The notes beneath the pieces are model-generated. The model made no database searches and had not been told where the DNA came from. It was given only the letters and a program-made list of their open reading frames with translations. Positions 19,664 through 28,403 of a stretch of 64,000 bases of DNA are shown piece by piece (position 1 is the stretch's first letter; every line of letters begins with the position of its first letter). A program made the translations under genes and the position numbers. Origin of the DNA: Curtobacterium sp. TC1 (lineage in GTDB: Bacteria > Actinomycetota > Actinomycetes > Actinomycetales > Microbacteriaceae). The stretch lies in contig NZ_CP081964.1 of the NCBI RefSeq assembly GCF_019844075.1, forward strand, positions 3,720,001 through 3,784,000, read 5' to 3'.

Positions 19664-20209
19664 TCAGCGGGTGGCTTCGGTCCGCTCCGGGTGGTCGGCG
19701 TGGTCCACCTGCTGCTGTGCTGCGGCGACGAGGGCGAGTGCGATCGTCGCGGTGATGATCGGGACGGTCTCGGTCATCGGAGCGGCCTGCGTCGTGCTGG
19801 CGGCCGGTGCGGCCTGGAGGCCCGGGGCTGCGTCCGCCTCGGAGGGCTCCTCCGACTCGTGGTCGCGCAGGGCGGGGCCGATGATCGGCAGGACCCCGGT
19901 GGTGGACGCCGGCTCGGCGTGCAGGACGGTCGCCTCGGAGACCGCCGGCTCGCCGCGCTTCGCCGCGCGACGGGCGCGTCCCATCTTCACCAGGACGTCC
20001 ACGGCCACGATCGCCCAGATGCCGTTGACGATGGTCGACGGCACAGCGTGGTGTGCGGCCACGTTGACCGCGACGGCGAGGCCCCCGACGAGGTTGAAGA
20101 GCTGGTAGACCGGCCCGTTCGGGAGCTTCCCCGTGGAGAAGAGTATGTAACCTGCCAGCACGGTTACTGCACCGAACCAACCGAGGAATTCAACGATTCC
20201 GACCAACAC
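19664..20209 (-). CDS. CBU_0592-like membrane protein
   Basis: 181 residues. The first 75 form the three-helix CBU_0592-type domain (EFLGWFGAVTVLAGYILFST, YQLFNLVGGLAVAVNVAAHH, VNGIWAIVAVDVLVKM). A low-complexity Ala/Glu/Pro region of about 75 residues follows, and a last hydrophobic stretch (TVPIITATIALALVAAAQQQ). The function of this domain is unknown. The start is GTG at 20207-20209. It lies downstream of pilO, 160 nt away, and need not belong to the pilus operon. Confidence 0.75.
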   Translation of the reverse strand: MLVGIVEFLGWFGAVTVLAGYILFSTGKLPNGPVYQLFNLVGGLAVAVNVAAHHAVPSTIVNGIWAIVAVDVLVKMGRARRAAKRGEPAVSEATVLHAEPASTTGVLPIIGPALRDHESEEPSEADAAPGLQAAPAASTTQAAPMTETVPIITATIALALVAAAQQQVDHADHPERTEATR

Positions 20210-20370
20210 GCGCGACTCCGGGCACGACGAGGAACGGCCGATTCGAGCCGACCGTTCGAGAGAGGATGAGCAGCCGCGATCACGGCCTCGTGAGCATCGT
20301 ACGCAGGCCGACGGGTGTCGCGGAAGGGGGGTCGGCGTGGCGCGTCACACCCCAGTCCGCGGGGGTCGGG

Positions 20371-21102
20371 TCAGCCCTTCGCGGAGGTTGTCGCTGTGGT
20401 CGCGGCAGCCCCGTCTGCGGAACGATCGAGCACGTAGATCGATCCGCCGAAGGTCCACGAACTGCTGCTGCTGGCGGTTCCGTCCTCGCCGCTCTTCTCC
20501 GTCGAGGAGATCGTCGTGATGAGGAACAGCCGATCGCCTCCCTGTACTCCCTTGACGAACTGCAGCGCCTGGTCGAACGAGCCGTCGACCGCGACCGTCA
20601 CGGGGATCACCGAGAAGTTCTGGCCGGTGACTGCTGCATCCGTGACGAGGCTGGGCGCCTCCGGAGCGGACGGTACCGCTTCGGCCGTCGACGACGGCGA
20701 TGCCGAGGGTGTTGCGCCGGCCTGCCCAGCGGCCGTGGGCTCCGCCGCGACCGCGGGTGAGTACGCCGTCGCGTCGCTCGCCGTGAACGACGAAACCTGC
20801 ATCCCGGAAGCGGCGGCGATCGTGTTGAGCTGATCGATGAACGCCGACAGCCGAGCCGTGTCCGGCACCGACGTCGCGCGGGTCGAGAGCTCGCGCTTCA
20901 TGGCCGGCAAGTCCGCCGCCTGCTGACGCAAGCGTGCGAGTTCGCTCCGGCTGGTGTCGTTCGTCCGCTCGACGGCCGCCGTCTGGGTGTGCGCTGATGC
21001 CGTCTGTGCGAGCTGCGGCTGCACAGCGAGGAAGAACCCGCCGACGGCGACGACCGCCATCGCGAGGACGGCGAGCAAGAGACTCAGGCGGTTGCGCGAC
21101 AT
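20371..21102 (-). CDS. pilO: PilO-like pilus alignment protein
   Basis: 243 residues: one amino-terminal membrane helix (LLLAVLAMAVVAVGGFFLAV), a coiled coil (SRSELARLRQQAADLPAMKR), then a globular domain with an inserted Ala/Pro/Ser linker. This is the PilO/PilN-type layout, and it directly follows pilM and pilN. PilO pairs with PilN to connect PilM at the cytoplasmic face to the extracellular pilus base. It is the last gene of the pilus operon. Sequence alone is weak; context makes the call. Confidence 0.8.
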   Translation of the reverse strand: MSRNRLSLLLAVLAMAVVAVGGFFLAVQPQLAQTASAHTQTAAVERTNDTSRSELARLRQQAADLPAMKRELSTRATSVPDTARLSAFIDQLNTIAAASGMQVSSFTASDATAYSPAVAAEPTAAGQAGATPSASPSSTAEAVPSAPEAPSLVTDAAVTGQNFSVIPVTVAVDGSFDQALQFVKGVQGGDRLFLITTISSTEKSGEDGTASSSSSWTFGGSIYVLDRSADGAAATTATTSAKG

Positions 21103-21104
21103 GG

Positions 21105-21869
21105 TCAGTCCTTCTCCGCGTTCTTGGCGGCGTACCGACCGTCGAACGCCTTCTCGTCGAGGTGGATGGTCATGTTCACCGCGTACCCGCCGCCGTCCTG
21201 CGACCGGGCGACCGAGTTGGCGTTCGCATCGACGAACCCGTTGACCCCGCCGACGGCGGTCAGCCAGTCCGGGATCGAGGGCAGGGCGTCGCTCGTGGCG
21301 TCGAAGGTGAGCGTCGCGATGCGTTGCCCCTGCAGGGGGTCGTCCGACTGCGCGTACGCTTCCTCGGCGCCGGCGGAGTCGATCGTGAGTCCGGTGATCT
21401 GCACCCCGGCCGGCAGTCTCGACCGCACCGACGCAAGCGTCGTCGCCCAGTCGATCTCCGTCGATCCGCCGACCGTCTGCGCGCTCTGCAACAACGCGCT
21501 CTCGGATTCGGCCACACGGACGTCCCGGTACTGCCCCTGCTGCTTGGCGAGCGTCGCCGTTTCACTCTGGGCTGCGGCCAGGTCCTGCTCGGCGGACATG
21601 CGGTCCGCCATCGCCCAGGCAGTCGCCAGTCCGACTGCGACGGCGACGACCAGCACGCCCGCCCACGCACGCCGGATCGTGGCGCGCTGCCGCCGGCTGA
21701 CGTGGACCTCGGTGGGGAGCAGGTCCACTCGCGGCGGTCCTCCGACCACCAGGACACGCGATTTCGCGCCGGCTCTCGCCGTGCGAGAGGTCGCCTCTGT
21801 GCTGCTGCCGGGAACCGCCTTGGCTGGCCGGCGTCGGGCGGTCGAACCGGTCTCGATCATCTTGGTCAT
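21105..21869 (-). CDS. pilN: PilN-like pilus assembly protein
   Basis: 254 residues. A basic cytoplasmic amino end of about 70 residues includes RVDLLPTEVHVSRRQRATIR, which matches the PilM-binding (I/V)NLLP-type motif of PilN. One transmembrane helix (AWAGVLVVAVAVGLATAWAM), a coiled coil and a ferredoxin-like carboxyl domain follow. The ATG overlaps the pilM stop and pilO starts 2 nt after its end. The cytoplasmic extension before the motif is longer than in proteobacterial PilN. Confidence 0.85.
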   Translation of the reverse strand: MTKMIETGSTARRRPAKAVPGSSTEATSRTARAGAKSRVLVVGGPPRVDLLPTEVHVSRRQRATIRRAWAGVLVVAVAVGLATAWAMADRMSAEQDLAAAQSETATLAKQQGQYRDVRVAESESALLQSAQTVGGSTEIDWATTLASVRSRLPAGVQITGLTIDSAGAEEAYAQSDDPLQGQRIATLTFDATSDALPSIPDWLTAVGGVNGFVDANANSVARSQDGGGYAVNMTIHLDEKAFDGRYAAKNAEKD

Positions 21870-22918
21870 GCTGCTCGGCCTCCGACCGCGAGGCTCCAGG
21901 CGACCGAGATGGAAGCCGACCGCTCACGGAGGAGTTCCGGGGTGATGCCCCGTGCCGTCCGAGCGGACACGAACGGGTCCCCGACGGCGACCGGCAAGCC
22001 GGAGTAGTCACCGAGACTCTCCCGGAAGCCGGGGAGTGCCGCACCGCCACCGACGAGCACGATGCCCCGCACGACATCGGCTGGTCGAGTGTTGGCGTAG
22101 TAGGTCACCGTGTTCCGGACGCTGGTGAGCAGTTCACCGACCGTCTCACGCGTCACCGCCACGGCACGGGCGTCGTCCGGCGTCTGCGCTCGTCCGACCA
22201 GACCGAAGTGCCGCTTGATCGCCTCGGCTTCGGTGAGGGAGACGTCGAGCCGGGTGGCGATCGTCTTGGTCACGTGATCGCCACCCGTCGGGATGATGCG
22301 CACGAACGTGGGGACCCCGTCGTTGGCGATCACGACCGACGTCGTGTTGCCACCGCAGTCGACGATCGCGACCGTCCCGGCGCCGGCGACCCGGGGCGCC
22401 AGGACCCGTGACAAGGCGAACGGGATCAGATCGACACCCACCGGGCGCAGTCCGGCCAGCTCCGCAGCGCGCACGTTCGCGAGGACCGCGTCCTTGATCG
22501 CAGCGACGAGCAAACCGTTCACGACCGGTCCGGACTCCCCGACGCTCTCGGACACCGGGTAGAAGTCGAGGATCGCGTCCACGACCGGAACGGGGAGCAT
22601 GTCCTGGACCTGGAAGGGGAGCGACTCGCGGATCTGCGCGAGCGGCGCCTTCGGCACGGTGAGGTCACGCGAGAGGACGCGCTGGTTTCCCATGCCCAGG
22701 ACGACGTCCTTGGTTCGGAAGCGGCCGATCGACCAGAGTTCGCGGAATGCCGCCGCGACCGTGTTCGCTTCGAGGACCTCGCCCTGCTTCGTCGCATCCT
22801 TCGGTACCGGGACCTCAGCGACGCGCACGATCGTCGGGTTCGCCTTCTCGGCGTCGGCGACCTCGACTGCGCGGATCGACTCGGCGCCGATGTCGATGCC
22901 GACGATGTTCTTCGTCAT
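21866..22918 (-). CDS. pilM: PilM, actin-like pilus assembly ATPase
   Basis: 350 residues with the actin/FtsA fold signature NIVGIDIGAESIRAVEVADA at the start, VAIVDCGGNTTSVVIANDGV in the middle and GIVLVGGGAALPGFRESLGD near the end. PilM binds the amino tail of PilN on the cytoplasmic side and links the pilus machine to its ATPases. Length is typical. It follows pilD after 51 nt that include a small hairpin. Confidence 0.93.
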   Translation of the reverse strand: MTKNIVGIDIGAESIRAVEVADAEKANPTIVRVAEVPVPKDATKQGEVLEANTVAAAFRELWSIGRFRTKDVVLGMGNQRVLSRDLTVPKAPLAQIRESLPFQVQDMLPVPVVDAILDFYPVSESVGESGPVVNGLLVAAIKDAVLANVRAAELAGLRPVGVDLIPFALSRVLAPRVAGAGTVAIVDCGGNTTSVVIANDGVPTFVRIIPTGGDHVTKTIATRLDVSLTEAEAIKRHFGLVGRAQTPDDARAVAVTRETVGELLTSVRNTVTYYANTRPADVVRGIVLVGGGAALPGFRESLGDYSGLPVAVGDPFVSARTARGITPELLRERSASISVAWSLAVGGRAA

Positions 22919-22939
22919 ATCGTGTTCCTTCCGGTCGAG

Positions 22940-22965
22940 CCGGGCTCTGGGGGGTGTCAGCCCGG
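22940..22965 (-). terminator. Small hairpin between pilD and pilM
   Basis: 7-bp GC stem (22940-22946 with 22959-22965) and a 12-nt loop in the only notable gap of the distal pilus operon. It could be a weak attenuator or a processing site. Confidence 0.35.
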
Positions 22966-22969
22966 TTCG

Positions 22970-23812
22970 TCAGGCGAGACCGAGGAGTCGGAGGTAGGCG
23001 TTCCAGATCAGGACCCCGGAGAACGCGCCCACCCACGCGCCGAGGAGCATCCACGGGCCGAACGGGATCCCCGTCGAGCGACCCGCACGCCTGGTCAGGA
23101 GGAGGACGATCCCGAAGGTACCGCCGAGGAGGAACGCTCCGAAAGCACCCACAGCGAGGGGTCCCCATCCGAGGTACGCGAGTAGGAGTCCCAGTGCACC
23201 GGCGAGCTTCACGTCCCCGAACCCCATCCCCCGTGGTGCCGCGATCGCGAGGACCAGGTAGACGCCACCGAGGATCACGAGACCGAGCAGACCCCGGAGC
23301 ATGGCACCCCAGTCGCCGGTGAGGACACTCGAAGCGGCCAGGAGCCCGACGAGCACCGGGTACATCGGCAGGACGATCCTGTTGGGCAACGTGTGCGTGT
23401 CGATGTCGATGAGCGCCAACGCGACGCTCACCGCCATGACGAAGAGCAGGGCGACGAGCAGGACCGTCTGACCCGCGACAACCGCACCGGGTGAGCCGTC
23501 CTGTGGCAGGAACCGGAACACCACCGCGATGAACAACACCCCGGTCGAGGCCTCGACGATCGGGTACCGGACGGAGATCGGTTCGGCGCAGTCACGGCAC
23601 CGGCCCCGGAGGACCAACCAGGACACCAACGGAACGTTGTCGAAGCCCCGGATCGCGCGCCCGCACTTCGGACACGCGGATGCGGGGGCGACGACGGACA
23701 TCCCGGCCGGGACCCGATGGACGACCACGTTGAGGAACGAACCGACGGCGAGCCCGAACACCGCTCCGAACGCAGCGACGAACGCCGCGAGGGTCGAGAC
23801 GGCGCTGGTCAC
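22970..23812 (-). CDS. pilD: Prepilin peptidase / methyltransferase (A24)
   Basis: 280 residues. An integral membrane aspartyl protease that trims prepilin leaders and N-methylates the new amino end. It has the amino-terminal region VGSFLNVVVHRVPAGMSV, two CxxC pairs (CPKC and CRDC) that bind zinc in bifunctional members, and both catalytic aspartates (LIDIDTHTLPNR and GFGDVKLAG). The GTG start overlaps the preceding stop (GTGA). It should process PilA, PilV and PilW, and possibly the PilX-like protein. Confidence 0.93.
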   Translation of the reverse strand: MTSAVSTLAAFVAAFGAVFGLAVGSFLNVVVHRVPAGMSVVAPASACPKCGRAIRGFDNVPLVSWLVLRGRCRDCAEPISVRYPIVEASTGVLFIAVVFRFLPQDGSPGAVVAGQTVLLVALLFVMAVSVALALIDIDTHTLPNRIVLPMYPVLVGLLAASSVLTGDWGAMLRGLLGLVILGGVYLVLAIAAPRGMGFGDVKLAGALGLLLAYLGWGPLAVGAFGAFLLGGTFGIVLLLTRRAGRSTGIPFGPWMLLGAWVGAFSGVLIWNAYLRLLGLA

Positions 23813-25650
23813 GAGATTGGCGCTCCGTTCCGGTCGTACGCCGTCTTCGATTCGACCTGGGTGGCCACTCGGTACGTCGTCACGGTCGGCTGCGGGAACT
23901 TCGGCGGCGTGTAGGTCGCCAAGCTCGAGTCGAACGTGTACGCCTTCGTGTAGCCCTGCCCGCTCGCCAGACCGACCGCACCGCGGAAGTTCTGCGCGAT
24001 CGACCCGCTGACCGTGAGGGTCCCCCGGCCGTTCGACGAACCCCGTGTCCAGTTCTGCACGACGAACGTGCCGGTGTTCGAGAGGATCGCTGCGTCGATC
24101 TCGCGATCGTTCGACAGGATCGCAGCGTTGTTCGTGTTGATCGGGTTCCACACCCAGACCGCACGCTGACCGATCAGCCCGAGGACCGTGGACGCGGACC
24201 GCGTCGCCGGGTACCGGATGTCGCCGGTGACGTAGAGGTAGTTCTCGGCGGCGATGGTGACCGCCTTGTCGACCGTGCCCTGCACGAACGCGTCACCGCG
24301 ATCGCAGCCGTACGGCGCCGTCACCGAGGTGCCACCGCCAGCGGTGGGATCTGTCTCGGAGTTGTTCGCCGAGGAACCGACGAAGGGGAAACCGACACCG
24401 TTCGGCTTCAGGGTGGTCGCGGTGCTCGCGTCCGAGGTCGAATCACACGCTGTCGCGACGTTCTTGAGGGTGGCGTTGCCCTTCCAGTAGTTCGGGTCCG
24501 GCGTCGTCCCGGCCGCACGTGCGCTCGGCTCGTTCTGCACGAAGATCAGGTTGTTCTTCGGGATCGTGACTCGGGCCCCGCTGGCGCTCCGGAGGTCGGT
24601 GGGAGCCCCGCACTTGGCCGCGGCTGCCGACGTGTCACTGTTCACGCCGGTGATCTGCGCCCCCGGTGTCGCGGTCGCTCCGGTGACCTGCGTCGCGATC
24701 GTCATCGGCGAGCGCACCGTCATCGTGCCGTCACCGTTGAACGTGATCTTCGTCGGCCCGGTGTAGATGCAGCCGGCTCCCTCGACGGTGCTGGTGGTCG
24801 AGGGCAGATCGGAGCGCGTGTAGTCGCGCAGGTCACCGATCGTGGCCGGCGGGGTCAACGTCGAGGACGTCGTCGGGTTCGAGGCGTACCGCCCGAGCGT
24901 GCACCCGCTGCTGCTCACGCCGTAGACGCTCTGGACCGTGCTCTTGAACTGCGCGCCGCACACCTTGAGTTGATCGTTCGACCGCACCGGCCCCTCGAGC
25001 ACGTCACCGCCGCCGAACTGGATCTGGTCGCAGGTCGCCGAGGTCGCGACCGGTCGGTACACCGAGGTGCACGGCAGCGTCCCGACGCCCTTCTCGTTCG
25101 TGACGGTCGGGTCGCCGGACTCGAAGTTGGTGAAGTAGAGGTAGTTCGAGAACCCGTCCGGCCGCACGTTTGCGACGACGGTCCTGGTCGTCGTGCCGGA
25201 ACGCCCGGTCGACTGCACCCGGATCACGCCCTGCGATGAGAGCTTGCTGTTGTCGACGGCGTACCGGAACGACGAGTCGCTGGCGGAGCCGTCGCCGGTG
25301 GGGACGGACACCCACTGCTGACCGGACTGGTAGTTGAACGCCGCGTTGTCGCCGGTGCCCTTGCTGAAGGTGCTGTTCGACGCGGCGCTGAACGGTGCGC
25401 TCGACTGCCCGTAGTTGCCGTAGGTGTTGTCGGCGTTGAGCCGCGACTGGTAATCGGCGACCCCGGCGTAGGCCGCCGCGATGGCTCGGTTCCAGGATCG
25501 GTCCGTCGCGGTGACCTTCGCGCCCGACGTCGCGATCGCGACCATCGTCGCGACCAGGATCATCACGACCATGCCGATGCCCACGACGGCAACGAGGGCG
25601 ACACCACGTTCGTCGTCCCGGGAACGGATGACGTGGAGGAGTCGGATCAC
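23809..25650 (-). CDS. Large PilX-like minor pilin or pilus surface protein
   Basis: 613 residues. The amino end DDERGVALVAVVGIGMVVMI resembles PilX: a Gly-Val junction followed by a hydrophobic helix, but with no Glu at position +5. It then has a very long extracellular part rich in Ser/Thr/Asn/Gly with several cysteines. Much of it looks like a beta-rich surface domain (TVRSPMTIATQVTGATATPG, ILSNDREIDAAILSNTGTFV). Similar polytopic adhesin-like proteins sit in many monoderm type IV pilus operons. The GTG start overlaps the pilW stop. Whether PilD cleaves it is uncertain. Confidence 0.75.
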   Translation of the reverse strand: MIRLLHVIRSRDDERGVALVAVVGIGMVVMILVATMVAIATSGAKVTATDRSWNRAIAAAYAGVADYQSRLNADNTYGNYGQSSAPFSAASNSTFSKGTGDNAAFNYQSGQQWVSVPTGDGSASDSSFRYAVDNSKLSSQGVIRVQSTGRSGTTTRTVVANVRPDGFSNYLYFTNFESGDPTVTNEKGVGTLPCTSVYRPVATSATCDQIQFGGGDVLEGPVRSNDQLKVCGAQFKSTVQSVYGVSSSGCTLGRYASNPTTSSTLTPPATIGDLRDYTRSDLPSTTSTVEGAGCIYTGPTKITFNGDGTMTVRSPMTIATQVTGATATPGAQITGVNSDTSAAAAKCGAPTDLRSASGARVTIPKNNLIFVQNEPSARAAGTTPDPNYWKGNATLKNVATACDSTSDASTATTLKPNGVGFPFVGSSANNSETDPTAGGGTSVTAPYGCDRGDAFVQGTVDKAVTIAAENYLYVTGDIRYPATRSASTVLGLIGQRAVWVWNPINTNNAAILSNDREIDAAILSNTGTFVVQNWTRGSSNGRGTLTVSGSIAQNFRGAVGLASGQGYTKAYTFDSSLATYTPPKFPQPTVTTYRVATQVESKTAYDRNGAPIS

Positions 25651-26357
25651 GAGGAGGCTCCCATCACGATGTTCGGCATGCTGGCCCTGTTGGTCAGGGT
25701 CACGGCGTTCGGGTCCGTGGTGCTCGACCCGACGGTCAGCGTCACGCTGACCGATCGGATGTTCGGCAGGTCCGTCACCGAGACCGGTGACGTCAGCGTT
25801 CCGAGCACGTTGTTCGACGCATCGGTGAACGAGAACGCGACGCCGTTCACCGCGGAGGACACCAGCGTGCGCTTCGACGTGGGAGTCGACGTCAGCGTGG
25901 CACCGAGGGCCAGCGGGAACGAGAAGTACGAGGAGTTGCCGGAGACGGCGCTACCCTTCCACGTCGTCTCCGTGATCCGCTTCGTGACCGGATCGAGCGT
26001 CAGCTGGACCTGGACCGGCTGGGAGAGTGTCGAGTCGAGGTTCACGTACGCGAAGAAGCGGATCGACGTCGCGCTGGCGTACTGGAAGGCGAACTGCGAG
26101 TCGTCGCCGGTCGGCACCGGGTTGTCGGTCGCCGCCCGGAGCATGCGGCCCATCTCGTTCATGGCAGTCGACGCAGCTCGGGTGTTCTGACTGATCGAGC
26201 TCGCCGTCACGGAGGCCTTCTGGGACGCGACCAGGAACGAGCCCGCGATCGTCAGTACGAGGAGCGAAAGGCTCATGCCCACGATGAGCTCGACGAGCGT
26301 GATACCCCGTTGGTCGGTGCGGGCGCGGTCGAGGACTTGGCGGATCCGGCCGATCAC
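25647..26357 (-). CDS. pilW: PilW-like minor pilin
   Basis: 236 residues. A class III signal RTDQRGITLVELIVGMSLSL shows Gly-Ile cleavage with Glu at +5, followed by the usual hydrophobic alpha-1 helix and a pseudopilin domain (NTRAASTAMNEMGRMLRAAT). The start is the GTG at 26355-26357, which overlaps the previous stop. It probably helps initiate the pilus tip complex with the PilV-like protein. Confidence 0.87.
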   Translation of the reverse strand: MIGRIRQVLDRARTDQRGITLVELIVGMSLSLLVLTIAGSFLVASQKASVTASSISQNTRAASTAMNEMGRMLRAATDNPVPTGDDSQFAFQYASATSIRFFAYVNLDSTLSQPVQVQLTLDPVTKRITETTWKGSAVSGNSSYFSFPLALGATLTSTPTSKRTLVSSAVNGVAFSFTDASNNVLGTLTSPVSVTDLPNIRSVSVTLTVGSSTTDPNAVTLTNRASMPNIVMGASS

Positions 26358-27730
26358 GAGGTCGGCACCGTTCGGGGGTCGAGCGTCACGATGTTGCCGC
26401 TCGAGGAGACCTTGAGGTTCGTCACGTTCGGGTTCGAGGCGATGGTCTGCGTGTTGCTGCTCAGCACGCCACCGAGTACGGTCGTGCCGCGCAGCGTCCA
26501 CGTGCCGAACGGCAGTGCGATCGTCGTCGCGGCCGAGGGCGTCATGCCGGTGAAGGTGTACGTCGTCGACGGTGCGCACCCGGGATCGCCGTTGGTCACG
26601 GCTGCCGTGTTCTTGACCGTCGCGACGAGGACGGTGTCGACGCCGCCCATCTTCACGTCGAACACCCCCATGGGAGCGCGCGCGGTCGCGGTGAGCGCGG
26701 TCGTCGGGTTGTACCCGGGCGTCGAGCCGTCGACCCCGTTGAAGATGTTCGGTGACGTCGTCAGGTTGCTCGCCGTGGGCCATGCCGTTGGGTCGACGTC
26801 CTTGCACGTCGAGGTGTAGGCGCCAGCGATCGCGGTCCACTGGTACGGGAAGAGCACGGTTGTCGTGGTGGTGAACGTCTTCACCGTGTCGTTGTAGCGG
26901 TAGGTGATCGGGAGCGACGTCGGCAGCTTCGCGGTGACACCGTCCTTGAGGTTCAGCGGGGCGCCGGCCGTGACGGTGATCGCCTGGTCGTAGAGGAAGG
27001 TCGCGTTGCCGACGCCACCGGCGGTGGTCGCCACCGACGACGACGGAGCGGTCGTACCGTCCTTGTCGATGTTCCCGGCCTTGGCGATCGTCACCTTGTA
27101 GGTTCCCGGGGTGACGCCGACCGCGTAGCTGCACCCGTTCGTGTCGGTCACCGCCGGCGGGTTCGACAAGCCGGTCGCGCCGCCGGACACGGGCGTGATC
27201 GTCACGGCGACGCCGGGGTTCGGTCCGCCCGTCGCGGTCTGGACCCCGACGACGATCGTGGACGCGCTCGCGCTCGACACCGCAGCGGAAGGGGAGATCA
27301 GGGTGTCGAGCACGACGTTCTTCTGTCGCGGCGAGGTACCGCTCGTCCAGGAGACGGTGATCGACACGCGCTTGTAGGCGAGGACCCCCGAGCCGGCGCC
27401 GCACGAGTTGTCGGAGCCGTCTGAGTTGATCCAGTTGGTGGTCTGCTTGATCGTGTACGCCTGGTTGCCGATCGACTGCCGCGTCGTGTCGTCGTCGAGC
27501 GTGAAGACGTCCTTCGTGCTGCGTGCCGCGTCGAGCGCCTGGTTCGCCAGGTTGAGCGCAGCTTCGCGCGAACGGTTGTCCTGCGTGAGGTAGAGCGTGG
27601 AGACGATGCCCGCTGCGACACCCGCGGCGATCATCGCGAAGACGGTCATCGCAACCATCACCTCGATGATCGAGAAGCCCTCGTCGGACTCACGAGCCGC
27701 CCGGAGGCGGTCGACGATGCGCAGCAACAC
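26354..27730 (-). CDS. PilV-like minor pilin with long C-terminal region
   Basis: 458 residues. A class III signal ESDEGFSIIEVMVAMTVFAM has Gly-Phe cleavage and Glu at +5. The pilin-like amino domain extends to about residue 145. The rest, some 300 residues, looks like two or three beta-sandwich domains (VVGVQTATGGPNPGVAVTIT with GTYKVTIAKAG resembles carboxypeptidase-regulatory or SpaA-type folds). Normal PilV proteins are 130-200 residues. The extension could display an adhesin at the pilus tip. The start is GTG, with GAGAGG upstream. Confidence 0.82.
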   Translation of the reverse strand: MLLRIVDRLRAARESDEGFSIIEVMVAMTVFAMIAAGVAAGIVSTLYLTQDNRSREAALNLANQALDAARSTKDVFTLDDDTTRQSIGNQAYTIKQTTNWINSDGSDNSCGAGSGVLAYKRVSITVSWTSGTSPRQKNVVLDTLISPSAAVSSASASTIVVGVQTATGGPNPGVAVTITPVSGGATGLSNPPAVTDTNGCSYAVGVTPGTYKVTIAKAGNIDKDGTTAPSSSVATTAGGVGNATFLYDQAITVTAGAPLNLKDGVTAKLPTSLPITYRYNDTVKTFTTTTTVLFPYQWTAIAGAYTSTCKDVDPTAWPTASNLTTSPNIFNGVDGSTPGYNPTTALTATARAPMGVFDVKMGGVDTVLVATVKNTAAVTNGDPGCAPSTTYTFTGMTPSAATTIALPFGTWTLRGTTVLGGVLSSNTQTIASNPNVTNLKVSSSGNIVTLDPRTVPTS

Positions 27731-27760
27731 GTTCTGCCTCTCTGTCAGATCAATGGCTGT

Positions 27761-27796
27761 GACAACGGGCCGTGACGGTCGTCACGGCCCGTTGTC
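27761..27796 (-). terminator. pilA terminator
   Basis: Perfect 16-bp stem with a 4-nt loop (arms 27761-27776 and 27781-27796), 8 nt after the pilA stop. There is no U tract. It probably ends most pilA transcripts, keeping minor pilin expression well below that of the major pilin. Confidence 0.75.
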
Positions 27797-27804
27797 GGGG
27801 AGGG

Positions 27805-28254
27805 TCAGCAGGAGTCGCCGGTGACGACACCCGAGCTGTCGGAAGCGCAGAACTTGCCAGTGGTGGAGCTGACACCGACCACCTTGAAGGTCGGGGCCGC
27901 GGCGGAGCCACCGGTCGTGTAGACGATCGAGGTCGTGTTCCCGCTGAGGCTGGCACCGTTGGACTTCAGAGCATCGGTCAGCGCGGCCGAGGCGCTGTAC
28001 GTACCAGCGGCAGGAAGGGAACCCGTCGACGACTGGATCGCCACCACCGCAGTCTTGAAGTTCGACACATCCGACTTTGCGCTGGAGTCCTTCGCGTTGT
28101 TCTGCACGCCCAGGTACACCGGGATGGCGATCGCGGCGAGGATGCCGATGATGATCACGACGACGAGGAGCTCGATGAGCGTGAAGCCCTTCTCGTTCTC
28201 TTCGAGAAGACCCTTGCGGCGAGCGTTCAGCTTGCCCATGAGAGCGAAGTACAT
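27805..28254 (-). CDS. pilA: Major type IV pilin PilA
   Basis: 149 residues. A leader of about 23 residues ends ENEKG, followed by the mature FTLIELLVVVIIIGILAAIA helix with Glu at +5. The globular domain has one Cys pair near its end (FCASDSSGVVTGDSC), likely the D-loop disulfide. The ATG at 28252-28254 is preceded by GGAAACACC; a second ATG five codons later is possible. It has its own promoter and is bracketed by two strong hairpins, as expected for a gene needed in high amounts. Confidence 0.95.
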   Translation of the reverse strand: MYFALMGKLNARRKGLLEENEKGFTLIELLVVVIIIGILAAIAIPVYLGVQNNAKDSSAKSDVSNFKTAVVAIQSSTGSLPAAGTYSASAALTDALKSNGASLSGNTTSIVYTTGGSAAAPTFKVVGVSSTTGKFCASDSSGVVTGDSC

Positions 28255-28320
28255 GGTGTTTCCATTCTTTCGGGAATGTGATGGGGAAAGTGTCCGGCAC
28301 TTGCTCGGCCGCCGGTGACG

Positions 28321-28349
28321 AGCGTATTCACGCGAGGTTCGGTGCAGAA
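28321..28349 (-). promoter_or_regulatory. Candidate pilA promoter
   Basis: On the minus strand, TTCTGC (28344-28349), a 17-nt spacer, then TACGCT (28321-28326). The -35 is poor, which would fit an activated promoter, and a C-rich motif shared with pilB lies directly upstream. It predicts a leader of about 60 nt. Confidence 0.45.
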
Positions 28350-28400
28350 TCCCGAGAACGGGGGTGATCGGGGGTGCGAAATACCCCCAGTACCGGGGGT
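28350..28400 (-). promoter_or_regulatory. C-rich upstream motif of pilA (copy shared with pilB)
   Basis: The minus strand reads ACCCCC, a GGTACTGGGGGTAT block, then two further CCCCC boxes, then TTCT and GGGA. The same order of blocks occurs upstream of pilB at 32992-33044. The motif ends 44 nt before the candidate -10. It may bind an activator of pilus genes. Confidence 0.4.
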
Positions 28401-28403
28401 GGA

